Assembly (NCBI GenBank): GCA_031268255.1
Contig: JAIRXO010000160.1
Location: forward strand, 1 to 15,130
Origin: Spirochaetaceae bacterium
GTDB lineage: Bacteria; Spirochaetota; Spirochaetia; Treponematales; Breznakiellaceae
Direction: 5' to 3'
Length of the DNA stretch: 15,130 bases
The notes below the pieces were generated by a model. The model made no database searches. It was not told the origin of the DNA and saw only the letters and a list, made by a program, of their open reading frames with translations. This document shows, one piece after another, positions 1-5,917 of this stretch. The position numbers and the translations under genes are program-made. Within the stretch, counting starts at the first letter, position 1; every line of letters begins with the position of its first letter.

Positions 1-390
1 AAGTCCCAGGGGGATATTCATGGGAATGGTAAGGGCGTTTTCGGTGATGAGGAGATCAATTTTAAAATTCTGTATAAACTCGTAAAGCGCCGTTTTGAGC
101 TTGAATCGGACGGCCTGAATCTCCCCGGACAGTTTTTCGTCCCTTACCGTGGTTCCGAAACAACGATCCTGAATCTCCTGAATCTGCGGGTGAGCGAAGA
201 AAGCTTCTTCCACAACCAGGGATTTGTCCGGATCCCAGTCGGAGAGGCCCGAAAAGAAAAAACACTCATAGCCGATCCGTTCAAGGACCTGCCGCCATTT
301 AGCGGTTTCAAGGGATACGCCGTCGTTTCCCTTGAAACGGGTTGATACAAAACCGATGCGGTTTATGCGGGTGTTCCCGGTAAGGTACAT
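1..390 (-). CDS. Glycosyltransferase, family 4-like, N-terminal part (runs off left edge)
   Basis: An open frame of 130 codons runs from an ATG at 390-388 to the window edge without a stop. The N-terminus reads IGFVSTRFKGNDGVSLETAK, typical of the first nucleotide-fold strand and glycine loop of a GT-B glycosyltransferase that acts on a carbohydrate or glycoside acceptor. Further on, a stretch reading LLITENALTIPMNIPLGL is shared by the same group as I know it. The C-terminal half, which would bind the nucleotide sugar, is outside the window, so donor and acceptor cannot be named. There is only a weak, close Shine-Dalgarno (TTGAGG), and a good -10 box ends six bases before the ATG, so the message may be nearly leaderless. 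The deleted insertion sequence lies just upstream. The family is likely; the exact role is unknown. Confidence 0.72.
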   Translation of the reverse strand, partial: MYLTGNTRINRIGFVSTRFKGNDGVSLETAKWRQVLERIGYECFFFSGLSDWDPDKSLVVEEAFFAHPQIQEIQDRCFGTTVRDEKLSGEIQAVRFKLKTALYEFIQNFKIDLLITENALTIPMNIPLGL

Positions 391-396
391 GCCTCA

Positions 397-425
397 ATTA
401 TACCGGGAAGAATTAAAAAATGCAA
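397..425 (-). promoter_or_regulatory. Sigma-70-like promoter for the glycosyltransferase
   Basis: On the minus strand a TTGCAT -35 (425-420) and a perfect TATAAT -10 (402-397) are separated by exactly 17 bases. The -10 ends six bases before the start codon, so transcription would begin at or beside the ATG. A second GGTATAATTG copy lies about 30 bases further upstream and may be a duplicate or alternative -10. The insertion sequence ends within about 25 bases of the -35, leaving this promoter intact. Confidence 0.55.
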
Positions 426-953
426 TTATACCGTCTCGTACACATTGGGCAGGGTCAGTAAAACTGTATAAAATATCGGTGATAGACGGAAAGAGGGTTG
501 ATCGCTATTGCCCTCCCTAAAGACCGAATAAGCCTTCGATACACCTGCGAAAAAAGCGCATTGTACCGGTTCAAGTACTTTGTGCCGCATGTTGAAAACA
601 GTCCCATGATGCATATACAGATTCACGACCGTCTCATCCAGGGAAATTCCTTTGACGGTGTCCCGAATTACTTGCCTCCAGACCGCCTCGCCACTGTGTG
701 AGTTATAGAGCGCCATCCCGATTGTCCTCACGAAACTCTTTCCGCATTCGCGGCAAAGATACTGCTGCTTCCCGCGCCGGCGTCCGTTCCTCACCACGCT
801 TTTCCCGCCGCAATGCGGACAGTCAGGAACCTTCTGTCGCTCTTCTTTTTCCCCTTCGTCCTTCATTTTCTCAAGAGATTCTATGGCCTGATCCAGACAT
901 TGTTCTGGCAAATGCTTTGCCAGGTTTATCAGCTTGGACAGTTTGTTTTCCAT
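426..953 (-). pseudogene. Truncated IS1595-like transposase (zinc ribbon only)
   Basis: The 175-codon frame begins with a helical segment. It is followed by a four-cysteine zinc ribbon (CPHCGG at about 45-50 and CRECGKSF at about 67-74) and a helix-turn-helix-like segment ending MRHKVLEP. This is the N-terminal DNA-binding half of IS1595-type transposases, which usually run near 300 residues. The DDE/DDN catalytic domain is absent. After about residue 135 the frame enters the element's terminal inverted repeat (QPSFRLSP is encoded by the repeat) and stops in flanking DNA at 426. The product therefore cannot catalyse transposition. It might still bind the element ends if made, because the start and a GGAAGG ribosome site remain. 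Assignment to IS1595 rather than another zinc-ribbon family is from memory of the motif layout. Confidence 0.7.
461..502. repeat. Left terminal inverted repeat of the deleted IS
   Basis: This arm pairs with 1000-1041 on the opposite strand, with 33 of 42 positions identical and an almost perfect inner 24 bases. It is also translated as the tail of the truncated transposase frame. Confidence 0.8.
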
Positions 954-999
954 GAGCGGTTCCCTTCCTTCACCCGGGTATCATGCCTCTTTGGTATTT

Positions 1000-1041
1000 G
1001 TCAACCCTCTTTCCGACTATCACCAAAGAAGTATACGGTTT
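1000..1041. repeat. Right terminal inverted repeat of the deleted IS
   Basis: This is the reverse-complement partner of 461-502. It lies about 50 bases upstream of the transposase start codon (953) and so probably also contains or borders the transposase promoter. Confidence 0.8.
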
Positions 1042-1106
1042 AACCTAAACTTGCAAAGCATTTCAAGGCTCAATTCTCTTAACTTGCTGACATTGCTTTT
1101 CTAGAT

Positions 1107-1165
1107 GAACCTCCTCGCCCTGAAGGGCGAGGTATCTTGTAAGCGTTGCATCGTCTACGAGGTTC
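1107..1165. repeat. Palindromic element A, REP/IS200-end-like
   Basis: An outer 7-bp stem, GAACCTC (1107-1113) with GAGGTTC (1159-1165), encloses the hairpin CCTCGCCC-TGAA-GGGCGAGG (1113-1132). The hairpin core CGCCCTGAAGGGCG recurs in element B. Such GC hairpins followed by GGTAT are typical of IS200/IS605 ends and related REP sequences, but no TnpA or TnpB gene is present here. Confidence 0.6.
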
Positions 1166-1191
1166 GTTCTGTAAGGAAATTATTTAACTGT

Positions 1192-1260
1192 GGGGTCTAC
1201 TACCATTTTGTGTTGGTGTTACCAATTTTAACCGCCCTGAAGGGCGGGGTATTAGACCCC
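1192..1260. repeat. Palindromic element B, predicted three-way junction
   Basis: GGGGTCTACTACC (1192-1204) pairs with GGTATTAGACCCC (1248-1260) at 12 of 13 positions. Two perfect hairpins lie inside: TTGGT-GTT-ACCAA (1213-1225) and CCGCCC-TGAA-GGGCGG (1232-1247). Its right edge is 23 bases before the first ATG of the next gene and would fall in that gene's 5' untranslated region. It may be a REP/IS200-type relic or a cis-acting RNA; sequence alone does not decide. Confidence 0.6.
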
Positions 1261-1283
1261 ACTGCGAATAAAATGGAAGTGCG

Positions 1284-1676
1284 ATGATGAAAAAACGAGT
1301 ATTCCCTTTCAAACCTTTTGATTTTGCCGCCATAGGACTTGCCGTGGCTCTTACGGTAGGTTCGGGGGTCATGGTATACGGGCGGGGCAAAAAAGACACA
1401 AAGCCACAGGTGTATATTCAGGGCCCCACGCAAAGCTGGGTCTTTCCCATTGACGCCGAGGAGACGGTGAATGTACCCGGCCCCCTGGGCGATACGGTCG
1501 TGCGCGTTCATGGCGGCGAGGCCTGGGTTCTTTCTTCTCCCTGCGAAAACCAGGTATGCATCGCCGGGGGACATATTAACGCGGATGGGCAATGGGTAGC
1601 ATGCCTCCCCAACGAGGTTTTTCTTATGGTTGAAGGAAGCGGCAACAGCCAGGGCTCTGACGCGGGGACATGGTGA
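1284..1676 (+). CDS. NusG domain II membrane-anchored protein (EetA-like)
   Basis: A 130-residue protein with a short basic N-terminus and one membrane segment at about residues 13-33 (FAAIGLAVALTVGSGVMVYG). An external NusG domain II follows, in which SPCENQVC and ACLPN supply the three conserved cysteines of the family. Proteins of this family paired with a Gx-family membrane protein are called EetA and EetB in Gram-positive extracellular electron transfer loci; the same pairing is seen here. Molecular function is not established. GGAAG at 1275-1279 is only four bases from the ATG at 1284 but seven from a second ATG at 1287, so the second may be the real start. The stop overlaps the start of the next gene, implying translational coupling. 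Confidence 0.78.
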   Translation: MMKKRVFPFKPFDFAAIGLAVALTVGSGVMVYGRGKKDTKPQVYIQGPTQSWVFPIDAEETVNVPGPLGDTVVRVHGGEAWVLSSPCENQVCIAGGHINADGQWVACLPNEVFLMVEGSGNSQGSDAGTW

Positions 1677-2224
1677 TGAGTAACGACGCGATTAAAATAC
1701 AGGACAGGTCTGATGAACAGCGCCGTATAGTGGCTATTTTGGGGGCCTTTTGTCTCTTTCTCTCTACTATAGAATACATGATTCCCAAGCCCCTGCCTTT
1801 TATGCGCATAGGCATCGCCAACCTCCCCCTGATGCTGGCCCTGGATATGTTTCCCCTGCATACCTTTGTCCTCCTCGTGTGCATAAAGGTTCTGGGCCAG
1901 GCCCTGATTACCGGCACGCTTTTTTCGTATATTTTTCTTTTTTCCCTGGCAGGCACCGCCGCTTCTTCCCTGGTCATGTACCTGATCCGCCGTCTGCTTG
2001 GCCCTTCCCGGATCAGCTTTATCGGCGTGGGAACCATTGGGGCCCTGTTGTCGAATCTGTCACAGATAGTCCTGGCCTGGATATTCATATTCGGGTCCAG
2101 CGCCCGCTTCATTGCGCCGCCTTTTCTCGCCGCGGGGGTGATCACAGGCATAGCACTCGGCGTGTTCTGTGAATACTTCACCGCCCGCTCAGAGTGGTAC
2201 AAGGCAAGGATAAGGGAACGATAA
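1670..2224 (+). CDS. Gx transporter family protein (heptaprenyl diphosphate synthase component I family; EetB-like)
   Basis: A 184-residue, very hydrophobic protein with about five or six membrane helices. It carries the family signature around IEYMIPKPLPFMRIGIANLP. The family is often annotated as heptaprenyl diphosphate synthase component I but is related to the substrate-binding S components of ECF transporters, and the paired form next to a NusG domain II gene is called EetB in electron-transfer loci. The frame overlaps the previous gene by seven bases, and an internal ATG at 1676 is an alternative start. Its stop shares one base with the next start. No catalytic motif for prenyl synthesis is present, so an enzymatic role is unlikely; a membrane partner or transporter for an extracytosolic redox cofactor is my inference. 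Confidence 0.8.
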   Translation: MVMSNDAIKIQDRSDEQRRIVAILGAFCLFLSTIEYMIPKPLPFMRIGIANLPLMLALDMFPLHTFVLLVCIKVLGQALITGTLFSYIFLFSLAGTAASSLVMYLIRRLLGPSRISFIGVGTIGALLSNLSQIVLAWIFIFGSSARFIAPPFLAAGVITGIALGVFCEYFTARSEWYKARIRER

Positions 2225-2931
2225 TGCCGGAACAGTCAAAGACAACACCCCCTCAGACAGGTATATGGGAACGGTTAAGAAAGGCGCGGCGTGGATACTA
2301 TGAGAGGCTTTTTTCGAGCCGGGACCTCTTTATAGCCGGGCTTATTATCATGCCAGCCCTGCTCTTTAATCCCAATCCTGTGTACCGCCTGGGCCAGTTT
2401 TTGCTGTTCTGGTTTCTCGCCTGGCTTTGCGGCAAAAAGAACAATCCCCTCATTACCCTGTTGATTATTATTTTTATCGCCGCTTTTAACCTTCTGGTTC
2501 CCTACGGGCCGGTGCTGTATTCAATAGGAAATTTTAAAATTACCCTGGGAGCCCTTGTAGAAGGAATCAAGCGGGCGGTAACTCTGGAAGGGCTCATCAT
2601 GCTCTCCCGGGTCACTGTCAGGCAGGACCTGAGGCTTCCCGGATCATTGGGGAAGCTCATCGGGGATTCCTTCCGTATTTTTGAGGAAATCACCGGGCGG
2701 AAAGGAATCATAGACCGGAAAAACATAGCCGGGAGTCTTGATAAACTCCTTATTGAATTAAGTGACGACGAGGCTTCGGGCAGATTGTCTCACGCGCGGA
2801 GCGAAGCGGACGGAAAAAAGCGGCGAAACTCTACCCTTGCCGGGTATTGCATACTTGTTTTTGCCATACTGCTCTCCTGGCTGCCCATGCTGCTGTGGCT
2901 GCGGTATTATCTTTTTACTGCCCGCCCGTGA
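2224..2931 (+). CDS. Polytopic membrane protein, possible ECF T-component-like
   Basis: 235 residues starting at the ATG at 2224, which overlaps the previous stop (TAATG) and has a GGGA ribosome site just before it. An in-frame start at 2194 lies inside the upstream gene and is less likely. Four hydrophobic helices occur in the first half, then a soluble region (LEGLIMLSRVTVRQDLRLPG, then a segment with EEITGRKG), then one C-terminal helix near WLPMLLWLRYYLF. The order of membrane bundle, EGL-SR segment and amphipathic helices recalls the coupling region of EcfT/CbiQ-type proteins, but the standard Ala-Arg coupling motifs are not clear. It is co-transcribed with the S-component-like protein, so the two may form a membrane complex. 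The function is otherwise unknown, and the resemblance is weak. Confidence 0.68.
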   Translation: MPEQSKTTPPQTGIWERLRKARRGYYERLFSSRDLFIAGLIIMPALLFNPNPVYRLGQFLLFWFLAWLCGKKNNPLITLLIIIFIAAFNLLVPYGPVLYSIGNFKITLGALVEGIKRAVTLEGLIMLSRVTVRQDLRLPGSLGKLIGDSFRIFEEITGRKGIIDRKNIAGSLDKLLIELSDDEASGRLSHARSEADGKKRRNSTLAGYCILVFAILLSWLPMLLWLRYYLFTARP

Positions 2932-2932
2932 G

Positions 2933-2965
2933 GGCAAGGCGCATACAGGTAAAAGCGCCATTGCC
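2933..2965 (+). terminator. Probable terminator of the EetAB-like operon
   Basis: GGCAAGGCGC (2933-2942) pairs with GCGCC-A-TTGCC (2955-2965), with one bulged base. The hairpin begins two bases after the stop codon at 2931. The downstream T-tract is poor (AATTCTTTT), so termination may be weak. A run of seven T follows about 25 bases later. Confidence 0.5.
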
Positions 2966-3047
2966 TAAAGAATTCTTTTGTGGCATAGTTTTTTTATGGT
3001 AAGCCTGTAGAACCACACACAAACCACACTATCCTGAGGAGAAGTCC

Positions 3048-3755
3048 ATGCTTATCGCGTGTCAGAATGTTTCCTTTGGCTATGACGGGCACAGTGTTGT
3101 CCGCGGCCTTTCCTTTACCGTCCAAAAAGGCGATTATCTTTGCATCATAGGCGGAAACGGATCGGGCAAGACCACGCTGATAAAGGGCATTTTGCGGCTT
3201 TTGCGGCCCATGCAGGGCAGCATCACCTTTTCGGAGGATCTGAGGCAAAACGCGATAGGCTACCTTTCCCAGCAGAGCGCGGCAAAAAAAGATTTTCCCG
3301 CCGGGGTATTCGAAATTGTCCTATCGGGAATGGCCGGCGGTATGGGGCTGCGTCCTTTTTATTCCAGAGGAGAAAAAGAAGCGGCAAGGGAAAACATGGA
3401 GCGCCTTGAAATAACGGATCTGTCAAATCGCTGTTTCAGGGAACTTTCGGGCGGACAGCAGCGGCGGGTACTCATAGCACGGGCTCTCTCCGCCGCGGCG
3501 GGGGCGCTTGGCCGGAAGCGCGATACCCTGCTTGTGCTTGACGAGCCGGCATCGGGGCTTGATGCCGCCGCTACCGTTGAGCTTTACAAGATACTTACGA
3601 AACTCAACGAGGAAACGGAAACAACCATTATCATGGTAACCCATGACATACAGGCGGCGGAAAAATACGCCGGCCATGTGCTGCGCCTGAAAGACGGCGG
3701 ATATTTTTTCGGCAGCGCCGCTGACTACAAGGCGCAAGCCGGATACGGAGGGTAA
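3048..3755 (+). CDS. Metal (Zn/Mn-type) ABC transporter ATP-binding protein
   Basis: A 235-residue ABC ATPase of the ZnuC/TroB type that powers metal import through the adjoining permease at the inner membrane. All core motifs are present: Walker A GGNGSGKT at 35-42, Q-loop in YLSQQS, signature LSGGQQRR, Walker B LLVLDEP followed by ASGLD, and the H-loop in MVTHD. The length is usual for the family. The ATG has a strong GAGGAG site eight bases upstream. The permease starts four bases after its stop. Substrate choice between zinc and manganese cannot be read from the ATPase. No solute-binding protein gene is next to it in this window. Confidence 0.88.
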   Translation: MLIACQNVSFGYDGHSVVRGLSFTVQKGDYLCIIGGNGSGKTTLIKGILRLLRPMQGSITFSEDLRQNAIGYLSQQSAAKKDFPAGVFEIVLSGMAGGMGLRPFYSRGEKEAARENMERLEITDLSNRCFRELSGGQQRRVLIARALSAAAGALGRKRDTLLVLDEPASGLDAAATVELYKILTKLNEETETTIIMVTHDIQAAEKYAGHVLRLKDGGYFFGSAADYKAQAGYGG

Positions 3756-3759
3756 TCCA

Positions 3760-4605
3760 GTGACGGCTTTATTTTCTACATTGGCGGAAATGTTCTCCTA
3801 CGCGTTTCTTGTCAGGGCCTTTGTTGTCGGCGCTCTTGTCTCGGTCTGCTCCGCCCTGCTCGGCGTCAGCCTGGTCTTAAAGCGATATTCCATGATAGGA
3901 GACGGGCTTTCCCATGTGGGCTTCGGGGCCCTTGCCCTGGCAACGGGGCTTAATGCCGCGCCCCTTGCGGTCTCCATCCCCATAGTCGTATGCGCCGCGT
4001 TCCTTCTGCTCCGCCTGGGAGAAAAAAGCCTCATACGGGGAGACGCGGCCATAGCCCTTATCTCAACAAGCTCTCTGGCTCTGGGGGTGGTCATCATATC
4101 CCGGACAACCGGAATGAATACCGATGTATGCAATTATCTTTTTGGCAGTATCCTCGCGATGAGCAAAAACGATGTTTACCTGAGCATAGGCCTGTCAATA
4201 TGCGTACTGATTCTCTTTGTTCTTTTTTACCATAAGTTATTCGCCATAACCTTTGACGAGGCTTTTGCCGGAGCGACAGGGGTAAAGACCGGGGCGTACA
4301 ATATGCTCATCGCGTTTTTAACGGCGATTACCATTGTACTCGGCATGCGCATGATGGGGGCCGTACTTATTTCGGCGCTGCTTATTTTCCCCGCCCTCAC
4401 GTCAATGCGGGTATTCAAAAAATTCAGGAGCGTAAGCATTTCCTCGGTCTGTGTTTCGGTAGTCTGTTTTTTTACCGGCATAGTTATCTCGTACCTGTAC
4501 GCGATGCCCACCGGCGCGAGTGTTGTGCTCGTCAACATTGCCGGTTTTCTGCTGTTTTGGCTGATAAGCGCGGAATCAAAAACCATACGCGCCGAGGCGC
4601 GGTGA
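3760..4605 (+). CDS. Metal ABC transporter permease, ZnuB/TroC family
   Basis: 281 residues from a GTG start, preceded by GGAGG seven bases upstream in the end of the ATPase gene. The protein is strongly hydrophobic with roughly eight or nine helices and shows typical ABC-3 family segments such as LVLKRYSMIGDGLSHVGFGA near the N-terminus and RMMGAVLISALLIFPALTS in the later half. It forms the membrane channel for the ATPase above and is expected to import Zn(II) or Mn(II). The four-base gap to the ATPase and the lipoprotein ribosome site overlapping its stop point to one operon. Confidence 0.88.
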   Translation: MTALFSTLAEMFSYAFLVRAFVVGALVSVCSALLGVSLVLKRYSMIGDGLSHVGFGALALATGLNAAPLAVSIPIVVCAAFLLLRLGEKSLIRGDAAIALISTSSLALGVVIISRTTGMNTDVCNYLFGSILAMSKNDVYLSIGLSICVLILFVLFYHKLFAITFDEAFAGATGVKTGAYNMLIAFLTAITIVLGMRMMGAVLISALLIFPALTSMRVFKKFRSVSISSVCVSVVCFFTGIVISYLYAMPTGASVVLVNIAGFLLFWLISAESKTIRAEAR

Positions 4606-4616
4606 GGAGAAAGACA

Positions 4617-5231
4617 ATGAAAAAAGCAAAATCAAAGATTGAAAGATTGAAATGGAGAAAGGTATCTGTCTCCGGGGCGTCCCCGCTGGTCTTTGCCGTC
4701 CTTGCCTGCGCCCTCTTTGCGTCGGGCTGCAAAAGCAAGGCGGGCCTTGCCTACGGGTCCCTTTCGGGAAACTTTAGCCAGGCCCTGCCCGAAAGCTCCA
4801 GAACGGAATCGGGCCCGCCCCCCGCGGCGCAGACCCCGCCGCACTCTTTGCCGCCGGTGCAAATTCCAGAGGGAAATTTTGTCGAAATAAAAGAAAAAAT
4901 GTTTATAGCCCAAACCAATGATGTGTACCTTAATCCCGATGACTACCTTGGAAAGGGAATACGGCTTGAGGGCCTCTTTAAGCGGGAAGGCTATACTGAA
5001 AAAGAGTACTGCTTTGTGATACGCTACGGCCCCGGATGCTGCGGGACTGACGGCAACGCCGGTTTTGAAGTTGCCTGGGAAGGACAGGGCGAATACCCCA
5101 AGGTCGATGAGTGGGTTGAGGCAACAGGCGTCCTTAAAACATACGACGAGGACGGCTATCCCTATCTGTATATTGCCCTGTCAAGCCTTACGGTCATGGA
5201 CCAGCGGGGCGCGGAATTTGTAACCCAATAG
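4617..5231 (+). CDS. Lipoprotein with a CC motif, DUF1980 (YcgQ C-terminal)-like
   Basis: 204 residues. The ATG at 4617 follows a GAGGAGA site that overlaps the permease stop; an in-frame start at 4557 lies inside the permease and is rejected. A basic N-region and hydrophobic stretch lead to a relaxed lipobox ending ASGC at residue 38. A Pro-rich linker (about 63-82) precedes a compact beta domain with the segments YCFVIRYGPGCCGTDGNAGF and WVEATGVL. The CC motif and the surrounding strands resemble the C-terminal domain of TIGR03943/DUF1980 (YcgQ) proteins, a group often found in zinc-related gene sets. Its position suggests a metal-related surface role, possibly metal capture in place of the missing binding protein. 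That last point is inference. Confidence 0.72.
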   Translation: MKKAKSKIERLKWRKVSVSGASPLVFAVLACALFASGCKSKAGLAYGSLSGNFSQALPESSRTESGPPPAAQTPPHSLPPVQIPEGNFVEIKEKMFIAQTNDVYLNPDDYLGKGIRLEGLFKREGYTEKEYCFVIRYGPGCCGTDGNAGFEVAWEGQGEYPKVDEWVEATGVLKTYDEDGYPYLYIALSSLTVMDQRGAEFVTQ

Positions 5232-5232
5232 C

Positions 5233-5901
5233 CTAGCGGCGCGAACGGACCAGGCCCTCGGAGGCCTCGCGGTAATTGGGATTGAGAGTCAGGGCCTGCT
5301 CATAGGCCTCGGCGGCATTAGGATATTCTCCCACGGATTCGCGGACCGTACCCAGGCGGTACCACCACAGGGCAAGGCCGGGTTCAAGACGCACCGCCGT
5401 GGTGTAGGCTATGTCGGCATGCCGGTACTTCTGCTGGAGCCGGTAAATCTCTCCGATAAAAAAGAAGGCTACCGACACCCGTTCACCCTGGGGATTCCCG
5501 TCCACATAACGCTGCATATAACGCAGGGACTGGGCGTACTGGTCCAGGTAGAACGAAGCCTCACCCATAGTCTCGATGACGCGGAAATCATTGGCGTTTA
5601 CCCTGAGACCCCGCTGGCCCCATTCGATAACTTCCGCATAACGGTTCTGCCGCTGGAGGGCCCAGGTAAGCACCGTATAGGAATCCATGTTCGCAGCGTT
5701 CTGGTTTATCTCTGAAAGGCATATCGTTATCGCCTCATCGTAATAGGGCCTGGCATCCTGAAGCCTGCCGCGGGCTTCCAGGTCACGGCCTGTGCGGTAA
5801 CTGCGAAGGGCGTCGGGCCTCCCCTCCTGGGAGAACCCCGGCGCCGCCAGGAAAAGCAGGACCGTACAGAGTATAAAGACAATTTTTTTTCTATCTGTCA
5901 T
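5233..5901 (-). CDS. Secreted tetratricopeptide repeat protein
   Basis: 222 residues from the ATG at 5901, which has AGAGG five bases upstream; another in-frame ATG at 5916 has no ribosome site. A signal peptide (hydrophobic VFILCTVLLFLAAPGFS) is followed by about four or five TPR units. The clearest is the last, at about residues 175-215, with WWYRLGTVRESVGEYPNAAE and NPNY. TPR arrays bind other proteins, here presumably in the periplasm. The gene begins 16 bases after the nfnB stop, so it is probably co-transcribed with nfnAB, though a functional link is not evident. Its stop is one base from the stop of the convergent lipoprotein gene. No partner can be named. Confidence 0.75.
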   Translation of the reverse strand: MTDRKKIVFILCTVLLFLAAPGFSQEGRPDALRSYRTGRDLEARGRLQDARPYYDEAITICLSEINQNAANMDSYTVLTWALQRQNRYAEVIEWGQRGLRVNANDFRVIETMGEASFYLDQYAQSLRYMQRYVDGNPQGERVSVAFFFIGEIYRLQQKYRHADIAYTTAVRLEPGLALWWYRLGTVRESVGEYPNAAEAYEQALTLNPNYREASEGLVRSRR

Positions 5902-5917
5902 AACGCCTCTTTCCATG

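Larger units (their letters stand above)
451..1051. mobile_element. Internally deleted insertion sequence, about 600 bp
   Basis: Inverted copies of a 42-base sequence lie at 461-502 and 1000-1041. By my alignment 33 of 42 positions match, with a core of 23 of 24 at 478-501 and 1001-1024 (GGTGATAG.CGGAAAGAGGGTTGA). Similarity falls to about half over the next ten bases outward, so I place the ends near 451 and 1051; no target-site duplication is visible. The transposase remnant lies between the repeats, with its N-terminal half intact and its catalytic half gone. The element looks like a non-autonomous derivative that would need a full copy elsewhere to move. Confidence 0.68.

Noticed and set aside
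1192..1260. FMN riboswitch before the EetA-like operon
   Set aside because: The conserved RFN sequence blocks are absent; only a three-way junction shape is shared, and a REP/IS-end origin explains the hairpins.
1107..1260. CRISPR array
   Set aside because: There are only two related palindromic elements, of different length and with no regular spacers.
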